Origin: Thalassobacillus sp043497085
Lineage (GTDB): Bacteria; Bacillota; Bacilli; Bacillales; Halobacillaceae
Direction: 5' to 3' (one strand)
NCBI GenBank assembly: GCA_043497085.1
Contig: JBIEKI010000006.1
Length of the DNA: 64,000 nt
In this document: piece by piece, positions 40,415 through 49,387 of the stretch
Layout: each line of letters starts with the position of its first letter
Numbering within the stretch: the stretch's first letter is position 1
The notes under the pieces: model-generated
What the model saw: only the letters and a program-made list of their open reading frames with translations
Told to the model about the DNA's origin: nothing
Databases searched by the model: none
Position numbers and translations under genes: made by a program

Positions 40415-41782
40415 ATGATTGATTTAATAATGAAGGATGTCTTAGGAACCCCTGCCATACTTGTCGGTTTATTCGCGCTTATCGGACTCCTTGTGCAACG
40501 CAAAGATATCGGAGATGTTGTCTCCGGAACACTTAAAACAGTAATGGGCTTTGTGATCCTTGGTGCCGGGGCGAATGTACTCGTCCAGTCCCTGGGTCAG
40601 TTCAGCAGCATGTTCAATGAAGCTTTTGCCGTAGACGGGGTTATTCCAAACAATGAAGCCATCGTTGCCCTTGCACAGGAAAGTTTCGGTACAGAGACGG
40701 CAATGATCATGCTGTTCGGTATGGTCGTCAATATTCTCCTCGCCCGCTTTAGTCCTTTTAAATATATCTTTCTGACTGGCCACCATACGATGTTCATGGC
40801 CTGTTTAATCGCTGTCATCTTAGTCACAGGCGGATTCTCCGGGGCGTCCATGATCATCCTGGGATCAATTATTCTTGGTTCCCTGATGGTGTTATCCCCA
40901 GCTATGCTACAGCCTTTCACCCGTAAAGTAACGGGTTCTGACGACTTTGCCATCGGACACTTCGGTTCATTCGGTTATCTGATTTCTGCTTTAGTAGGAA
41001 AAGCTGTCGGAAAAGGCTCTAAATCAACCGAAGAAATTAAAGTGCCGAAATCGCTCAGCTTTTTACGAGACACTTCAGTTTCTGTTTCCTTGACGATGGC
41101 CATCCTCTTCTTTGTCGTTGCAGGCGCTGCCGGACCTGCCTTCGTTGAGGGTGAACTGAGCGGCGGACAGAACTTTCTTGTCTTCGCCTTTATGCAAGGA
41201 CTTACATTCGCTGCCGGTGTCTACATCATTTTAGCTGGTGTGCGTATGCTATTGGGTGAAATTGTACCTGCCTTCAAAGGAATTGCTGACAAGGTTGTTC
41301 CAAATGCCAAACCAGCACTGGACTGCCCTGCGATCTTCCCATTCGCAGGAAACGCAGTGATCATCGGCTTCTTCTTCAGCTTTATTGCTGGCCTGGTCAG
41401 TATGCTATTCCTGCCTTTACTGGGATTAAAAGTCATTGTGCCAGGACTGGTACCTCACTTCTTCACAGGTGCAGCTGCCGGAGTATTCGGTAACGCCACG
41501 GGCGGAAGAAAGGGAGCAATCATTGGTTCGATGGCCAATGGGGCAATCATCAGCTTCTTACCAGCCCTATTGCTGCCGGTGCTTGGCTCACTCGGATTCC
41601 AGGGAACAACCTTTGGGGATGCCGACTTCGGTGTCGTAGGTATTGTCCTTGGTAACCTGATCCGCATCATTGAAGCGAACAGCGTTGTATTCGCAGCTGT
41701 ATTAATAATCATCGGAATCCTTTTCTTCCTTGGCTCCAGATCAAAAGGCAAAGAGGAAGAAGACAGTACAGATGTAGCTTAA
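40415..41782 (+). CDS. ulaA: PTS ascorbate-family EIIC permease (SgaT/UlaA)
   Basis: This 455-residue membrane protein has about 10-11 hydrophobic helices. SgaT/UlaA hallmarks are LVGLFALIGLLVQRKDIGDV, SGTLKTVMGFVILGAGANVL, FLTGHHTMFMACLIAVIL, and PHFFTGAAAGVFGNATGGRK. It imports and phosphorylates L-ascorbate or a related acid sugar. None of the ula catabolic genes (lactonase, decarboxylase, epimerases) are nearby, so the substrate is not certain. Confidence 0.9.
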   Translation: MIDLIMKDVLGTPAILVGLFALIGLLVQRKDIGDVVSGTLKTVMGFVILGAGANVLVQSLGQFSSMFNEAFAVDGVIPNNEAIVALAQESFGTETAMIMLFGMVVNILLARFSPFKYIFLTGHHTMFMACLIAVILVTGGFSGASMIILGSIILGSLMVLSPAMLQPFTRKVTGSDDFAIGHFGSFGYLISALVGKAVGKGSKSTEEIKVPKSLSFLRDTSVSVSLTMAILFFVVAGAAGPAFVEGELSGGQNFLVFAFMQGLTFAAGVYIILAGVRMLLGEIVPAFKGIADKVVPNAKPALDCPAIFPFAGNAVIIGFFFSFIAGLVSMLFLPLLGLKVIVPGLVPHFFTGAAAGVFGNATGGRKGAIIGSMANGAIISFLPALLLPVLGSLGFQGTTFGDADFGVVGIVLGNLIRIIEANSVVFAAVLIIIGILFFLGSRSKGKEEEDSTDVA

Positions 41783-41791
41783 TAGACTTTC

Positions 41792-41825
41792 AAAATCCCT
41801 TCCTGGAAGCAGGGAGGGATTTTTA
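41792..41825 (+). terminator. Terminator of the PTS operon
   Basis: AAAATCCCT / AGGGATTTTT with a short internal bulge, ending in TTTTT, just after the EIIC stop. Confidence 0.75.
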
Positions 41826-41848
41826 TGGTGTTGTTTTTTAAAAAAGTA

Positions 41849-42826
41849 TTAACTCCCCGGAGGGCGCTGTTTTAAAAACTCAACAGTGGACTCAGCCATT
41901 TGAAAGATTTTGTTTCGTAATTCTTTCGGTTCCACTACTTTAATTTGGTCTGCAAACCCTAATATATAGCCCTTTGCTTCCTCTTCTGTATCAAAAGAGA
42001 GCTTAACAGGTATCCAGTCATCTTTTTTCTTATCTCCAACTTCAATAATACGGGCAAAACGACCGGTAAATGTTAATCTTGATAAGATGGACTCCGTGAC
42101 TTCCACACTCACTTCATAGGCAGGCAAATTTTTTACGAAGGCCTTTGTCGAGGATTTCCAATACTGGGCAAGGTCGAAGTTGGCTGGTCTTTCAAAGGTT
42201 TCATTAACAGGAACAGCATGCTGAATCCGTGAAGCCCTATAAGTTCGCAGGTCGCCATTTTCTTTCGAGGCAATTAAGTACCAAAGTTCCGATTTGGCAA
42301 CCAGGCCAAGGGGGGCTACAATACGGTCATCCTTCTTTCCGTCTGCACGTTGATAGCTGATTTTTAATTTATTTTCATTCCATATGGCGTCTTTAAGGAC
42401 TTCGAAGGAAGCTATTTCTTCTTTTTGCTTACGCCATCCACTAGTATCGATATGAATTCGGTTCCATACATCCTTAGCATTTTCCCGATAGATGGATGGC
42501 AGGGAAGCGACTAGTTTATTTCTTGCTTCTTCAGATGTTCGTGTCATACCAAGATCTTCAAGCAATTGTGCGGAAGGCGATACAAACAAAGCGCGTATTT
42601 CAGATTTTTTCAATCCAGTTAAATCTGTTTGATAGTCTTCTAATAGTGACCAGCCTCCATTTTTTCCACGCTCTGCAATAACAGGAATTCCTGTTCCACT
42701 CAAGGCTTCCATATCCCTATAAATGGTTCGTTCGGAGACTTCCAGCTTCTCCGCTAGTTCTTTTGCTGTCATTTGACCCTGTGACTGTAATAATAAAAGA
42801 ATGGATACCAAACGGTCTCCTCTCAT
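41849..42826 (-). CDS. YafY-type transcriptional regulator (HTH plus WYL domain)
   Basis: This 325-residue regulator has an N-terminal HTH (MTAKELAEKLEVSERTIYRD, about 20-39) and a central WYL domain (GLVAKSELWYLIASKENGDL, with RTYRASRI, about 182-208), which senses small molecules or nucleic acids. A WCX-like C-terminal part follows. The start at 42826 has AAGGTGATC upstream. The gene is divergent from the dehydrogenase at 42939, which it probably controls. Confidence 0.87.
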   Translation of the reverse strand: MRGDRLVSILLLLQSQGQMTAKELAEKLEVSERTIYRDMEALSGTGIPVIAERGKNGGWSLLEDYQTDLTGLKKSEIRALFVSPSAQLLEDLGMTRTSEEARNKLVASLPSIYRENAKDVWNRIHIDTSGWRKQKEEIASFEVLKDAIWNENKLKISYQRADGKKDDRIVAPLGLVAKSELWYLIASKENGDLRTYRASRIQHAVPVNETFERPANFDLAQYWKSSTKAFVKNLPAYEVSVEVTESILSRLTFTGRFARIIEVGDKKKDDWIPVKLSFDTEEEAKGYILGFADQIKVVEPKELRNKIFQMAESTVEFLKQRPPGS

Positions 42827-42938
42827 CCTGATCACCTTTTTCCACAATGATTATATTAATTTAATTAAATATGACACAAGTTGTCAAGAATTGATTGTTA
42901 TAATGGGAATACTTTAGTCATGAAAGGAATGGGTTTAT

Positions 42939-43772
42939 ATGAATTCATTAAATGGAAAGGTTGCGCTTGTTACAGGAGGAAGCAGAGGAGCCGGGCGGGG
43001 CATTGCTGTTGAATTAGGAAAGGCTGGCGCAACCGTTTACGTCACCGGCCGCAGCACGAAAGGTGCCTCCACCAATGATTGGCCTGGTACGATTGATGAC
43101 ACAGTTGCTGAAATTGAAACCCATGGTGGAAAAGGGGTTGCGGTTAAGTGCGATCATACAGATGATTCAGAAACAGAATCTGTAATCAATCAAATTCGTC
43201 AGCAACAGGGAAGGTTAGATATTCTTGTCAACAATGTGTGGGGGGCGCATGATCTTGGCGTTGATGCTAACACTTTTTGGGAATTGCCATTGAAGCATTG
43301 GGATACGATGTTCACTGCTGGTGTACGTGCTCAGCTGGCTACGAATCATTACGCCATTCCACTACTTCGTGAAAATGAGAAATCGATTATTATTCACACG
43401 ACCTTCTGGGATGATGGCAAATACACAGGACAGTTTTATTATGATTTAGCGAAGAATGCATTAATACGTATGGCTTATGGTCTTTCCATCGAATTAAAAA
43501 AAGACAATGTTGCCGTTCTTGCCGTTTCGCCAGGGTTTATGCGAACGGAACTTGTGTTGAAGCACCATGAAGCGGATGAAGAACATTGGGAGGAGTCAGA
43601 AGATCTGACGAGAACCGAAACGCCACATTATGTCGGACGGGGAATTGCAGCTTTGGCCAGTGATCCGAATGTGATGGAGAAAAGCGGACAGGTATTAAAA
43701 GCGGGTGATTTAGCCAGAGAGTATGAGTTTACCGATATTGATGGCAGGTATATCCCCCCGTTTACCATATGA
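42939..43772 (+). CDS. Short-chain dehydrogenase/reductase
   Basis: This 277-residue SDR has the NAD(P) motif TGGSRGAGRGIAVELGKAG (about 12-30), CDHTDDSE, NNVWGAHD (NNxG-type) and catalytic YDLAK (Tyr-x3-Lys, about 173-177). It resembles the DHRS1-like branch. It is divergent from a WYL regulator and is followed by a family B hairpin. It could in principle act as the missing cis-diol dehydrogenase of the aromatic pathway further right, but it is separately transcribed and there is no direct support. Confidence 0.88.
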   Translation: MNSLNGKVALVTGGSRGAGRGIAVELGKAGATVYVTGRSTKGASTNDWPGTIDDTVAEIETHGGKGVAVKCDHTDDSETESVINQIRQQQGRLDILVNNVWGAHDLGVDANTFWELPLKHWDTMFTAGVRAQLATNHYAIPLLRENEKSIIIHTTFWDDGKYTGQFYYDLAKNALIRMAYGLSIELKKDNVAVLAVSPGFMRTELVLKHHEADEEHWEESEDLTRTETPHYVGRGIAALASDPNVMEKSGQVLKAGDLAREYEFTDIDGRYIPPFTI

Positions 43773-43856
43773 CTGGAAAAAGTAGTAACCTTTATTTGTT
43801 CCTGTAAAAGCTCTATTAGTTATAGATATAAAGGCTGAACCCTTAAAAAAGAAAAA

Positions 43857-43911
43857 AGTGCCGACCTCCAGTGAGTTAACGCTTTACTACAGTGGGGTCG
43901 GCATTTTTTTA
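43857..43911 (+). repeat. Family B hairpin repeat, copy 5 (terminator-like)
   Basis: AGTGCCGACCTCCA and GTGGGGTCGGCA enclose GAGTTAACGCTTTACTACA and are followed by T7. It comes 85 bases after the dehydrogenase stop. Confidence 0.8.
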
Positions 43912-44051
43912 ATGAACCCACTACTTATTCTCCCTAGTAGAAGCTGCTTTTATCTTAATTTACAGTTGACTTCCACACGAAGGACCCATATACTTTTACG
44001 TAAGAACTGTTAACTGTTAACTTTTCAGAATATTCTCAAGGAGATAAAGTT

Positions 44052-44720
44052 ATGAAGATTGAAAAGCAGAATATCAGTAATCGAGTACTCGAATACTTAC
44101 GTAAGCAGATAATTCTTGGCCAGTACGAGAAAGGTGATTATCTGGTGGAAGCGGCTTTATCAAAAGAACTGGGGGTAAGCCGTGGTCCGATCAGGGAGGC
44201 CATATCAAAGCTGGAAGCGGAGAATCTTGTAGAAAGGCACTCCAACGGCAGAACGGTGGTGAAGCGGTTTGACATCATCGATATCCAAAACCTTTATGAT
44301 AGTCGCATCCTGTTAGAAACTCATGCACTCAAACAGGTTGATCCGGAAGTTTTAGAAATGAATAAGGAAAATCTCTTTCTGTTTGTTGATGAGATGCAAA
44401 AATCGTATGAACACAAACAGAGGGATATTGAATCCGATTTAGCCTTCCATGGTTATCTGGTGCAATTGACGGATAACCATACATTGATTCAGCTATGGAC
44501 CTCTTTAAAGGAAGTTTTTCGAACATTGATTGATATCACCAGTGAAGTGACAGAGTCCAAACAGCAGGAGATTATCGACCAGCACGTCAGTATAGTGGAA
44601 TCATTAGCTGAGGGGGATCTGAAACAAGCAAACAACATGTTAACGGAACACTTACAAGATGCTTGTCACTATTGCTGTGAAGGTAAGAAATTAAATATGG
44701 GGAGAGATGAATATGTCTAA
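44052..44720 (+). CDS. GntR-family regulator (FCD subgroup)
   Basis: This 222-residue regulator has an N-terminal GntR winged helix (QIILGQYEKGDYLVEAALSK, then ELGVSRGPIREAISKLEAE, about 20-56) and a C-terminal all-helical FCD domain (about 75-210) with metal-site residues in DSRILLETHAL, DLAFHGYLVQL and QHVSIVESLAEGD. It is co-transcribed with the aldehyde dehydrogenase and aldolase genes (8-base overlap), so it probably controls this lower-pathway operon in response to an acid intermediate. Confidence 0.88.
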   Translation: MKIEKQNISNRVLEYLRKQIILGQYEKGDYLVEAALSKELGVSRGPIREAISKLEAENLVERHSNGRTVVKRFDIIDIQNLYDSRILLETHALKQVDPEVLEMNKENLFLFVDEMQKSYEHKQRDIESDLAFHGYLVQLTDNHTLIQLWTSLKEVFRTLIDITSEVTESKQQEIIDQHVSIVESLAEGDLKQANNMLTEHLQDACHYCCEGKKLNMGRDEYV

Positions 44721-45615
44721 TCAGAAAGTGAAATGTGCCATCATCGGTTCAGGTAACATCGGTACTGATTTAATGTACAAACTGCTTCGGAGTGATAAGC
44801 TCGAACTTACTGCGATGGTCGGGATCGATCGTAATTCAAAAGGGTTAGCGCTGGCGAAGGAACATGGAGTAAAACCGATTTATAACGGGATTGAAGGGCT
44901 GGCAGAAGAACCGGAATTAGCAGAGATCGTCTATGAAGCTACTTCAGCAAAAGCGCATGCATATAATGCGCCGATTTTAAAAAACTTGGGAATGAAAGCG
45001 ATTGATTTGACGCCGGCAGCCGTAGGTCCTTTTTTAGTTCCGTCGGTGAATTTAAAGGAGGAAGAGATTGCCGAGCTGGATAACGTCAACATGGTTACGT
45101 GCGGCGGCCAGGCAACTATCCCGATGGTGAAAGCGATTTCTGATGTGGTGAAGGTGAATTATGCGGAAATCGTCGCGTCAATTGCCAGTAAAAGTGCTGG
45201 TCCTGGGACACGGCAGAACATTGATGAATTTACAGTGACGACGGCTAACGCCTTACGTGAGGTAGGGGGAGCCGATGAGTCTAAGGCTATCATTACACTA
45301 AACCCGGCAGAACCTCCAATTCTAATGAGAAATACGATCCACGTCCAGACGGAACAATCCGCCGAAGCATACACAGAAGACATATTAGCTTCCCTCGATT
45401 CCATGTTAAAAACGGTGCAGGGATATGTGAAAGGGTACCGCTTCAAGGCCGATCCAGTGATCAAAGGAAACGTTGTGACGGTCTCAGTGGAAGTGGAAGG
45501 AAACGGAGATTTTCTGCCTAAATATGCAGGCAATCTTGATATCATCACTTCAGCAGCCATGAAGACAGGAGAGGTCATGGCGGAACATATGACAAAGGAG
45601 GAAGCGGCACAATGA
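44713..45615 (+). CDS. dmpF: Acetaldehyde dehydrogenase (acylating)
   Basis: This 300-residue enzyme oxidises acetaldehyde with CoA to acetyl-CoA, the last step of the meta-cleavage pathway. Seen: Rossmann motif AIIGSGNIGTDLMYKLLRS, and the catalytic Cys (about C130) in NMVTCGGQATIPM. SKSAGPGTRQNIDEFT is also characteristic. It forms a channelling complex with the aldolase encoded next. The ATG at 44713 has GGGGAGAG at good spacing; ATG at 44707 abuts the site. Confidence 0.93.
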   Translation: MSNQKVKCAIIGSGNIGTDLMYKLLRSDKLELTAMVGIDRNSKGLALAKEHGVKPIYNGIEGLAEEPELAEIVYEATSAKAHAYNAPILKNLGMKAIDLTPAAVGPFLVPSVNLKEEEIAELDNVNMVTCGGQATIPMVKAISDVVKVNYAEIVASIASKSAGPGTRQNIDEFTVTTANALREVGGADESKAIITLNPAEPPILMRNTIHVQTEQSAEAYTEDILASLDSMLKTVQGYVKGYRFKADPVIKGNVVTVSVEVEGNGDFLPKYAGNLDIITSAAMKTGEVMAEHMTKEEAAQ

Positions 45616-46631
45616 GCAATAATAGAAAAGTAGTTTTTAATGACGTAACATTGCGGGACGGGATGCATGCTATTTCCCATCAATATACAACCGAACAAAT
45701 CGCTGAACTGGCACAGCTGATTGATGAGTCTGGCGTCGATATCATTGAAGCGACCCATGGAGACGGACTTGGAGGAAGCTCGATCCAGTATGGTTTTTCA
45801 AAAGAATCAGAGAAAGACATTATCACAACAGCAGTGAAAAATGCCAAGAACGCAAAAGTTGGCGTGCTGCTTCTTCCTGGTATCGGAACGATCGACCATT
45901 TGAAACAGGCAAGAGAGTGGGGCGCCTCCGTTGTGCGCGTCGCTACGCATTGCAGTGAAGCGGATGTTTCCGAACAACATATCAAAAAAGCAGTAGATTT
46001 GGGTATGGATACAGTAGGATTCCTGATGATGTCCCACCGTTCAACGCCGGAAGATTTACTGGAAGAAGCTAAAAAGATGGAATCTTACGGAGCCGGAACG
46101 ATTTATGTAGTAGATTCCGCCGGGGCTTTGACGATGGATGATACCCGGAGAAGGATTGCGCTATTCAAAGAAAATCTGAGCACGGACATCGGGTTTCACG
46201 GACATAATAACCTGTCACTCGGCGTTGCCAACTCCATCGTTGCACTGGAAGAAGGAGCGGATCGGATTGATACGAGCCTTGCTGGCATGGGTGCGGGAGC
46301 AGGGAATACGGCTACCGAACAGCTTGTCGCTGTCATGAACAAAATGGATATCCCTCATTCGGTAGATTTATATAAAGCAATGGACGCGGCAGAAAACATC
46401 ATGAAACCGATGATGAACCGCCCTGTCCAAATTGATCGCCTAAGCTTGACGTTAGGCTATACCGGTGTTTACTCCAGCTTCCTATTATTCGCAGAGCGGG
46501 CCGGGAAAGAATATGGGGTAGATCCGCGTGATATTTTGACAAAAATCAGTGAAATGGGTGCTGTCGGTGGCCAGGAAGACTGGATCATCGGGGTAGCTCA
46601 GGACTTGGCAAAAGAAAAAGCTCATGTGTAA
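45612..46631 (+). CDS. dmpG: 4-hydroxy-2-oxovalerate aldolase
   Basis: This 339-residue class II aldolase of the HMG-CoA lyase-like fold splits 4-hydroxy-2-oxopentanoate into pyruvate and acetaldehyde. Seen: VTLRDGMHAISHQYT (catalytic Arg and metal Asp), GIGTIDHLKQA, DTVGFLMMSH, and FHGHNNLSLGVANS with metal-binding His pair. It overlaps the dehydrogenase gene by four bases (ATGA) with GGAGGAAG before the start. The pair matches DmpG-DmpF. Confidence 0.94.
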   Translation: MSNNRKVVFNDVTLRDGMHAISHQYTTEQIAELAQLIDESGVDIIEATHGDGLGGSSIQYGFSKESEKDIITTAVKNAKNAKVGVLLLPGIGTIDHLKQAREWGASVVRVATHCSEADVSEQHIKKAVDLGMDTVGFLMMSHRSTPEDLLEEAKKMESYGAGTIYVVDSAGALTMDDTRRRIALFKENLSTDIGFHGHNNLSLGVANSIVALEEGADRIDTSLAGMGAGAGNTATEQLVAVMNKMDIPHSVDLYKAMDAAENIMKPMMNRPVQIDRLSLTLGYTGVYSSFLLFAERAGKEYGVDPRDILTKISEMGAVGGQEDWIIGVAQDLAKEKAHV

Positions 46632-46639
46632 ATGGAAGT

Positions 46640-46674
46640 CCAGGCGTGGGAAATATCCACGCCTGGTCATTTTT
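46640..46674 (+). terminator. Terminator of the GntR-dmpF-dmpG operon
   Basis: The stem CCAGGCGTGG / CCACGCCTGG with a seven-base loop is followed by TTTTTA, shortly after the aldolase stop. Confidence 0.88.
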
Positions 46675-46697
46675 AATCGAGGGTATAACCATTGAAA

Positions 46698-46727
46698 AAG
46701 GCGAGCCTGAAATTTCAGGCTCGCCTT
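46698..46727 (-). terminator. Terminator of the IclR-family regulator gene
   Basis: AAGGCGAGCCTGA pairs with TCAGGCTCGCCTT; the A-run on the plus strand left side gives a T-run on the minus strand. It lies 110 bases past the regulator stop. Confidence 0.78.
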
Positions 46728-46838
46728 ATCATTTAGCGGCTCGAACATTAACTGTATCCGTTCTTGATAAATACGAGTTTATAGTAAAAGTTACAAGTTA
46801 CTATATTTACATATAGCCCCACACTAGTCTTCTATCCA

Positions 46839-47630
46839 CTAAAAGCGCCTGAAATATCTCTCATCATACCCCAAACGTTCCGATGCCTCTTTACCAGCTT
46901 CCATCACTTTTTTGGCTATATCCGGGATTTTACTATTTTTCATGCGCTGGATAGGTCCAACTACGGTAATTGCGCTGACCACTTTTCCTTTATAGTCCCG
47001 TATCGGGGCAGCTACAGATTTCGTTCCTTCTGTTAGTTCTTCTGTACTGACCGCGTACCCTTGTTCACGTATGGATGTAAGTTCTTCTTTAAGTAAATCG
47101 GGATCGGTGATGCTGTTTTCTGTATGTGCGACTAACCCTTGTTCGATGACAGCCTCCACAATATGTTCGTCACTAAAAGCAAGCAATACCTTGCCTGAAC
47201 TTGTACAGTAGGAAGGGTTTCTCCTTCCGAGGTGCGTGAGAATACGAACAGGATGATTACATTCCTCTTTATGGATATAAATCGTATCGAGACCGTCCAT
47301 GATCGCTAAGTGGGCTGTTTCCCCGGTGTCATTGACCAGTTTATATAGAACAGGAGCTGATTCTTTATGGATTTCCAGATTGTTGGTGACGATGCCCCCA
47401 AGCGTGAGGACGGACATTCCTAGTTTATAGGCATTGGTTTTTGGATCTTTAATGACAAACCCTTCACTGGCAAGTGTCGACAGTACACGGCTGACCGTGC
47501 TTTTTGCCAGGCCTAAGGATTCTGCCAGTTCGCTCACTTTTTTGGTTGGTTCGTATGTAGAAAAACTTTTTAAAATAAGTAATGCATTTTTTACAGAAGA
47601 AAGTGTTTGCGTCTGCTTCTTTTTGGGCAT
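46839..47630 (-). CDS. IclR-family transcriptional regulator
   Basis: This 263-residue regulator has an N-terminal IclR winged helix (VSELAESLGLAKSTVSRVLS, about 33-52) and a GAF-like effector domain (about 85-255) with HLGRRNPSYCTSSGKVLLAF and GYAVSTEELTEGTKSVAAPI, both family hallmarks. The ATG at 47630 has GAGAGGTG at good distance; an in-frame GTG at 47639 overlaps the site. It is divergent from the semialdehyde dehydrogenase operon and probably regulates it through the palindrome at 47879. Confidence 0.9.
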   Translation of the reverse strand: MPKKKQTQTLSSVKNALLILKSFSTYEPTKKVSELAESLGLAKSTVSRVLSTLASEGFVIKDPKTNAYKLGMSVLTLGGIVTNNLEIHKESAPVLYKLVNDTGETAHLAIMDGLDTIYIHKEECNHPVRILTHLGRRNPSYCTSSGKVLLAFSDEHIVEAVIEQGLVAHTENSITDPDLLKEELTSIREQGYAVSTEELTEGTKSVAAPIRDYKGKVVSAITVVGPIQRMKNSKIPDIAKKVMEAGKEASERLGYDERYFRRF

Positions 47631-47878
47631 GTTTTTCACCTCTCTTGAATGGAGTTCTTTATAAGGGAACGATTCTGGGGAGTAGTTGATAGTTAATTAT
47701 ACGCTAATTATATAGAATTCTGGGCATTTTCTAAATAGAAATCAAAGAAAATTTTAATTATTTTTAATTTTGTTGCGTATAGAGGAACATTGGTGTTTTT
47801 AAAACTTTTGATGGTTTCTATAATGAACCTGTACCGAACAAAAAAAGATTTTTCAGAGATTATAATTATTCATTTATC

Positions 47879-47899
47879 GGAAACTGTGTTCAGGTTTCC
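47879..47899. promoter_or_regulatory. Candidate IclR-type operator
   Basis: GGAAAC and GTTTCC form an inverted repeat around a nine-base centre. IclR-type regulators typically bind such GGAAA...TTTCC palindromes. It is 24 bases before the start of the operon at 47923, so a bound repressor could block transcription. Confidence 0.5.
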
Positions 47900-47922
47900 A
47901 GAAAATTAAGGAGGCTTTCTAT

Positions 47923-49377
47923 ATGCAAACGACTAAAACAAAAGCTGTCGATTGCGCCCATTACATTAATGGTGCCTATGTACAGTCAGAAAATGGTAAA
48001 ATGTTTGAAAATGTTAATCCAGCAACAGAAGAAGTGCTGGGATCCGTCGCAGAAGGTGGAAAAGGAGAAGTTGATCAAGCAGTAAGTGCTGCCAGAAAGG
48101 CGCTTAAAGGTGAATGGGGCAACATGCCTTTGAAAAAACGTTCGAACATTATCCGTAAAATCGGTGATTTGATTTTGGAGAGAAAAGAGGAACTTGCCGA
48201 GCTCGAATCTTTGGATACGGGTAAACCATTATGGCTCTCTAATAAAGTTGATATTGATCGTGCAGCCAACAATTTCTATTTCTTTGCTGATTATATGACT
48301 ACAGTGGGAACCGAAGCTTATCAACAGGATGACATCGCCATTCATTATGCTGTACGTCGTCCAGTCGGTGTGGTGGGACTCATTAATCCATGGAACTTGC
48401 CACTCTTCCTGATGACTTGGAAGTTGGCTCCGGCTCTTGCGGCTGGAAACACAGCTGTGATGAAACCGTCTGAAGTGACTCCAATGACTGCAACTGTGCT
48501 GGCTCAGATTTGTAAGGACGCTGGGGTACCGGATGGCGTGGTCAACATGGTCCATGGCTTTGGTGAAACAGGTGCGGCACTATCCTCTCATGATGATGTG
48601 GATGCGATTGCCTTTACTGGTGAGACGATTACTGGTACTGCAATCATGAAGGTTGCTGCTCCAACATTAAAGAAGCTATCCTTTGAACTTGGCGGCAAGA
48701 ACCCGAACATTATTTTTGCCGACGCTGACCTGGATGATGTCATTGAGACTACGATCAAGTCCAGTTTCATTAACCAGGGGGAAGTTTGCTTATGCGGTTC
48801 CAGAATATATGTGGAACGTTCAGCTTATGATGAGTTTCTTGAAAAATTTGCTGCAAAAACAAAAGAACTCAAAGTTGGCGATCCTTTCGACCCGGATACC
48901 AACGTCGGAGCATTGGTCAGTGAAGAACACTACAACAAAGTGGTCGGCTACCTGGATATTGCCAAAGAAGAAGGCGGTAACTTCCTGACAGGCGGTAAGC
49001 CTGCCGAAGGCTTTGATAAAGGCTTCTTCGTGGAACCTACGATTATTACAGGGCTTGGAACTGATGCCAGATGTGTACGCGAAGAAATCTTCGGACCAGT
49101 CGTAACCGTTGTTCCATTTGATACCGAAGATGAAGTGCTCGAACAAGTGAATGATACGCATTATGGTCTAAGTGCAAGCCTTTGGACAAGTGACATCAAA
49201 CGTGCCACACGTTTCAGCGGACAAATCGAAGCTGGGATGGTTTGGGTGAACACTTGGTTCCTTCGAGACTTACGTACACCATTCGGAGGAATGAAGCGCA
49301 GTGGTATCGGCCGCGAAGGCGGGGCTCACAGTTTTGATTTCTACTCTGAATTAACAAATATCACGTTAAAAATGTAG
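47923..49377 (+). CDS. dmpC: 2-hydroxymuconic semialdehyde dehydrogenase
   Basis: This 484-residue NAD-dependent aldehyde dehydrogenase oxidises the ring-cleavage product to 4-oxalocrotonate (enol form). Motifs: INPWNLPLFLMTWKLAPALA, FTGETITGTA (NAD loop), ELGGKNPNIIFADADL (general base Glu, E255) and FINQGEVCLCGSRIYVE (nucleophile C289). The C-terminal WVNTWFLRDLRTPFGGMKRS is typical of the HMSD/aminomuconate semialdehyde branch. An aminomuconate role is possible, but the next genes favour the hydroxymuconate route. AAGGAGGC precedes the ATG. Confidence 0.92.
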   Translation: MQTTKTKAVDCAHYINGAYVQSENGKMFENVNPATEEVLGSVAEGGKGEVDQAVSAARKALKGEWGNMPLKKRSNIIRKIGDLILERKEELAELESLDTGKPLWLSNKVDIDRAANNFYFFADYMTTVGTEAYQQDDIAIHYAVRRPVGVVGLINPWNLPLFLMTWKLAPALAAGNTAVMKPSEVTPMTATVLAQICKDAGVPDGVVNMVHGFGETGAALSSHDDVDAIAFTGETITGTAIMKVAAPTLKKLSFELGGKNPNIIFADADLDDVIETTIKSSFINQGEVCLCGSRIYVERSAYDEFLEKFAAKTKELKVGDPFDPDTNVGALVSEEHYNKVVGYLDIAKEEGGNFLTGGKPAEGFDKGFFVEPTIITGLGTDARCVREEIFGPVVTVVPFDTEDEVLEQVNDTHYGLSASLWTSDIKRATRFSGQIEAGMVWVNTWFLRDLRTPFGGMKRSGIGREGGAHSFDFYSELTNITLKM

Positions 49378-49387
49378 GAGGATGACA

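Noticed and set aside
10689..43911. Family B hairpins as a CRISPR array
   Set aside because: Copies are dispersed over 33 kb next to gene ends, not regularly spaced, and no cas gene is present.
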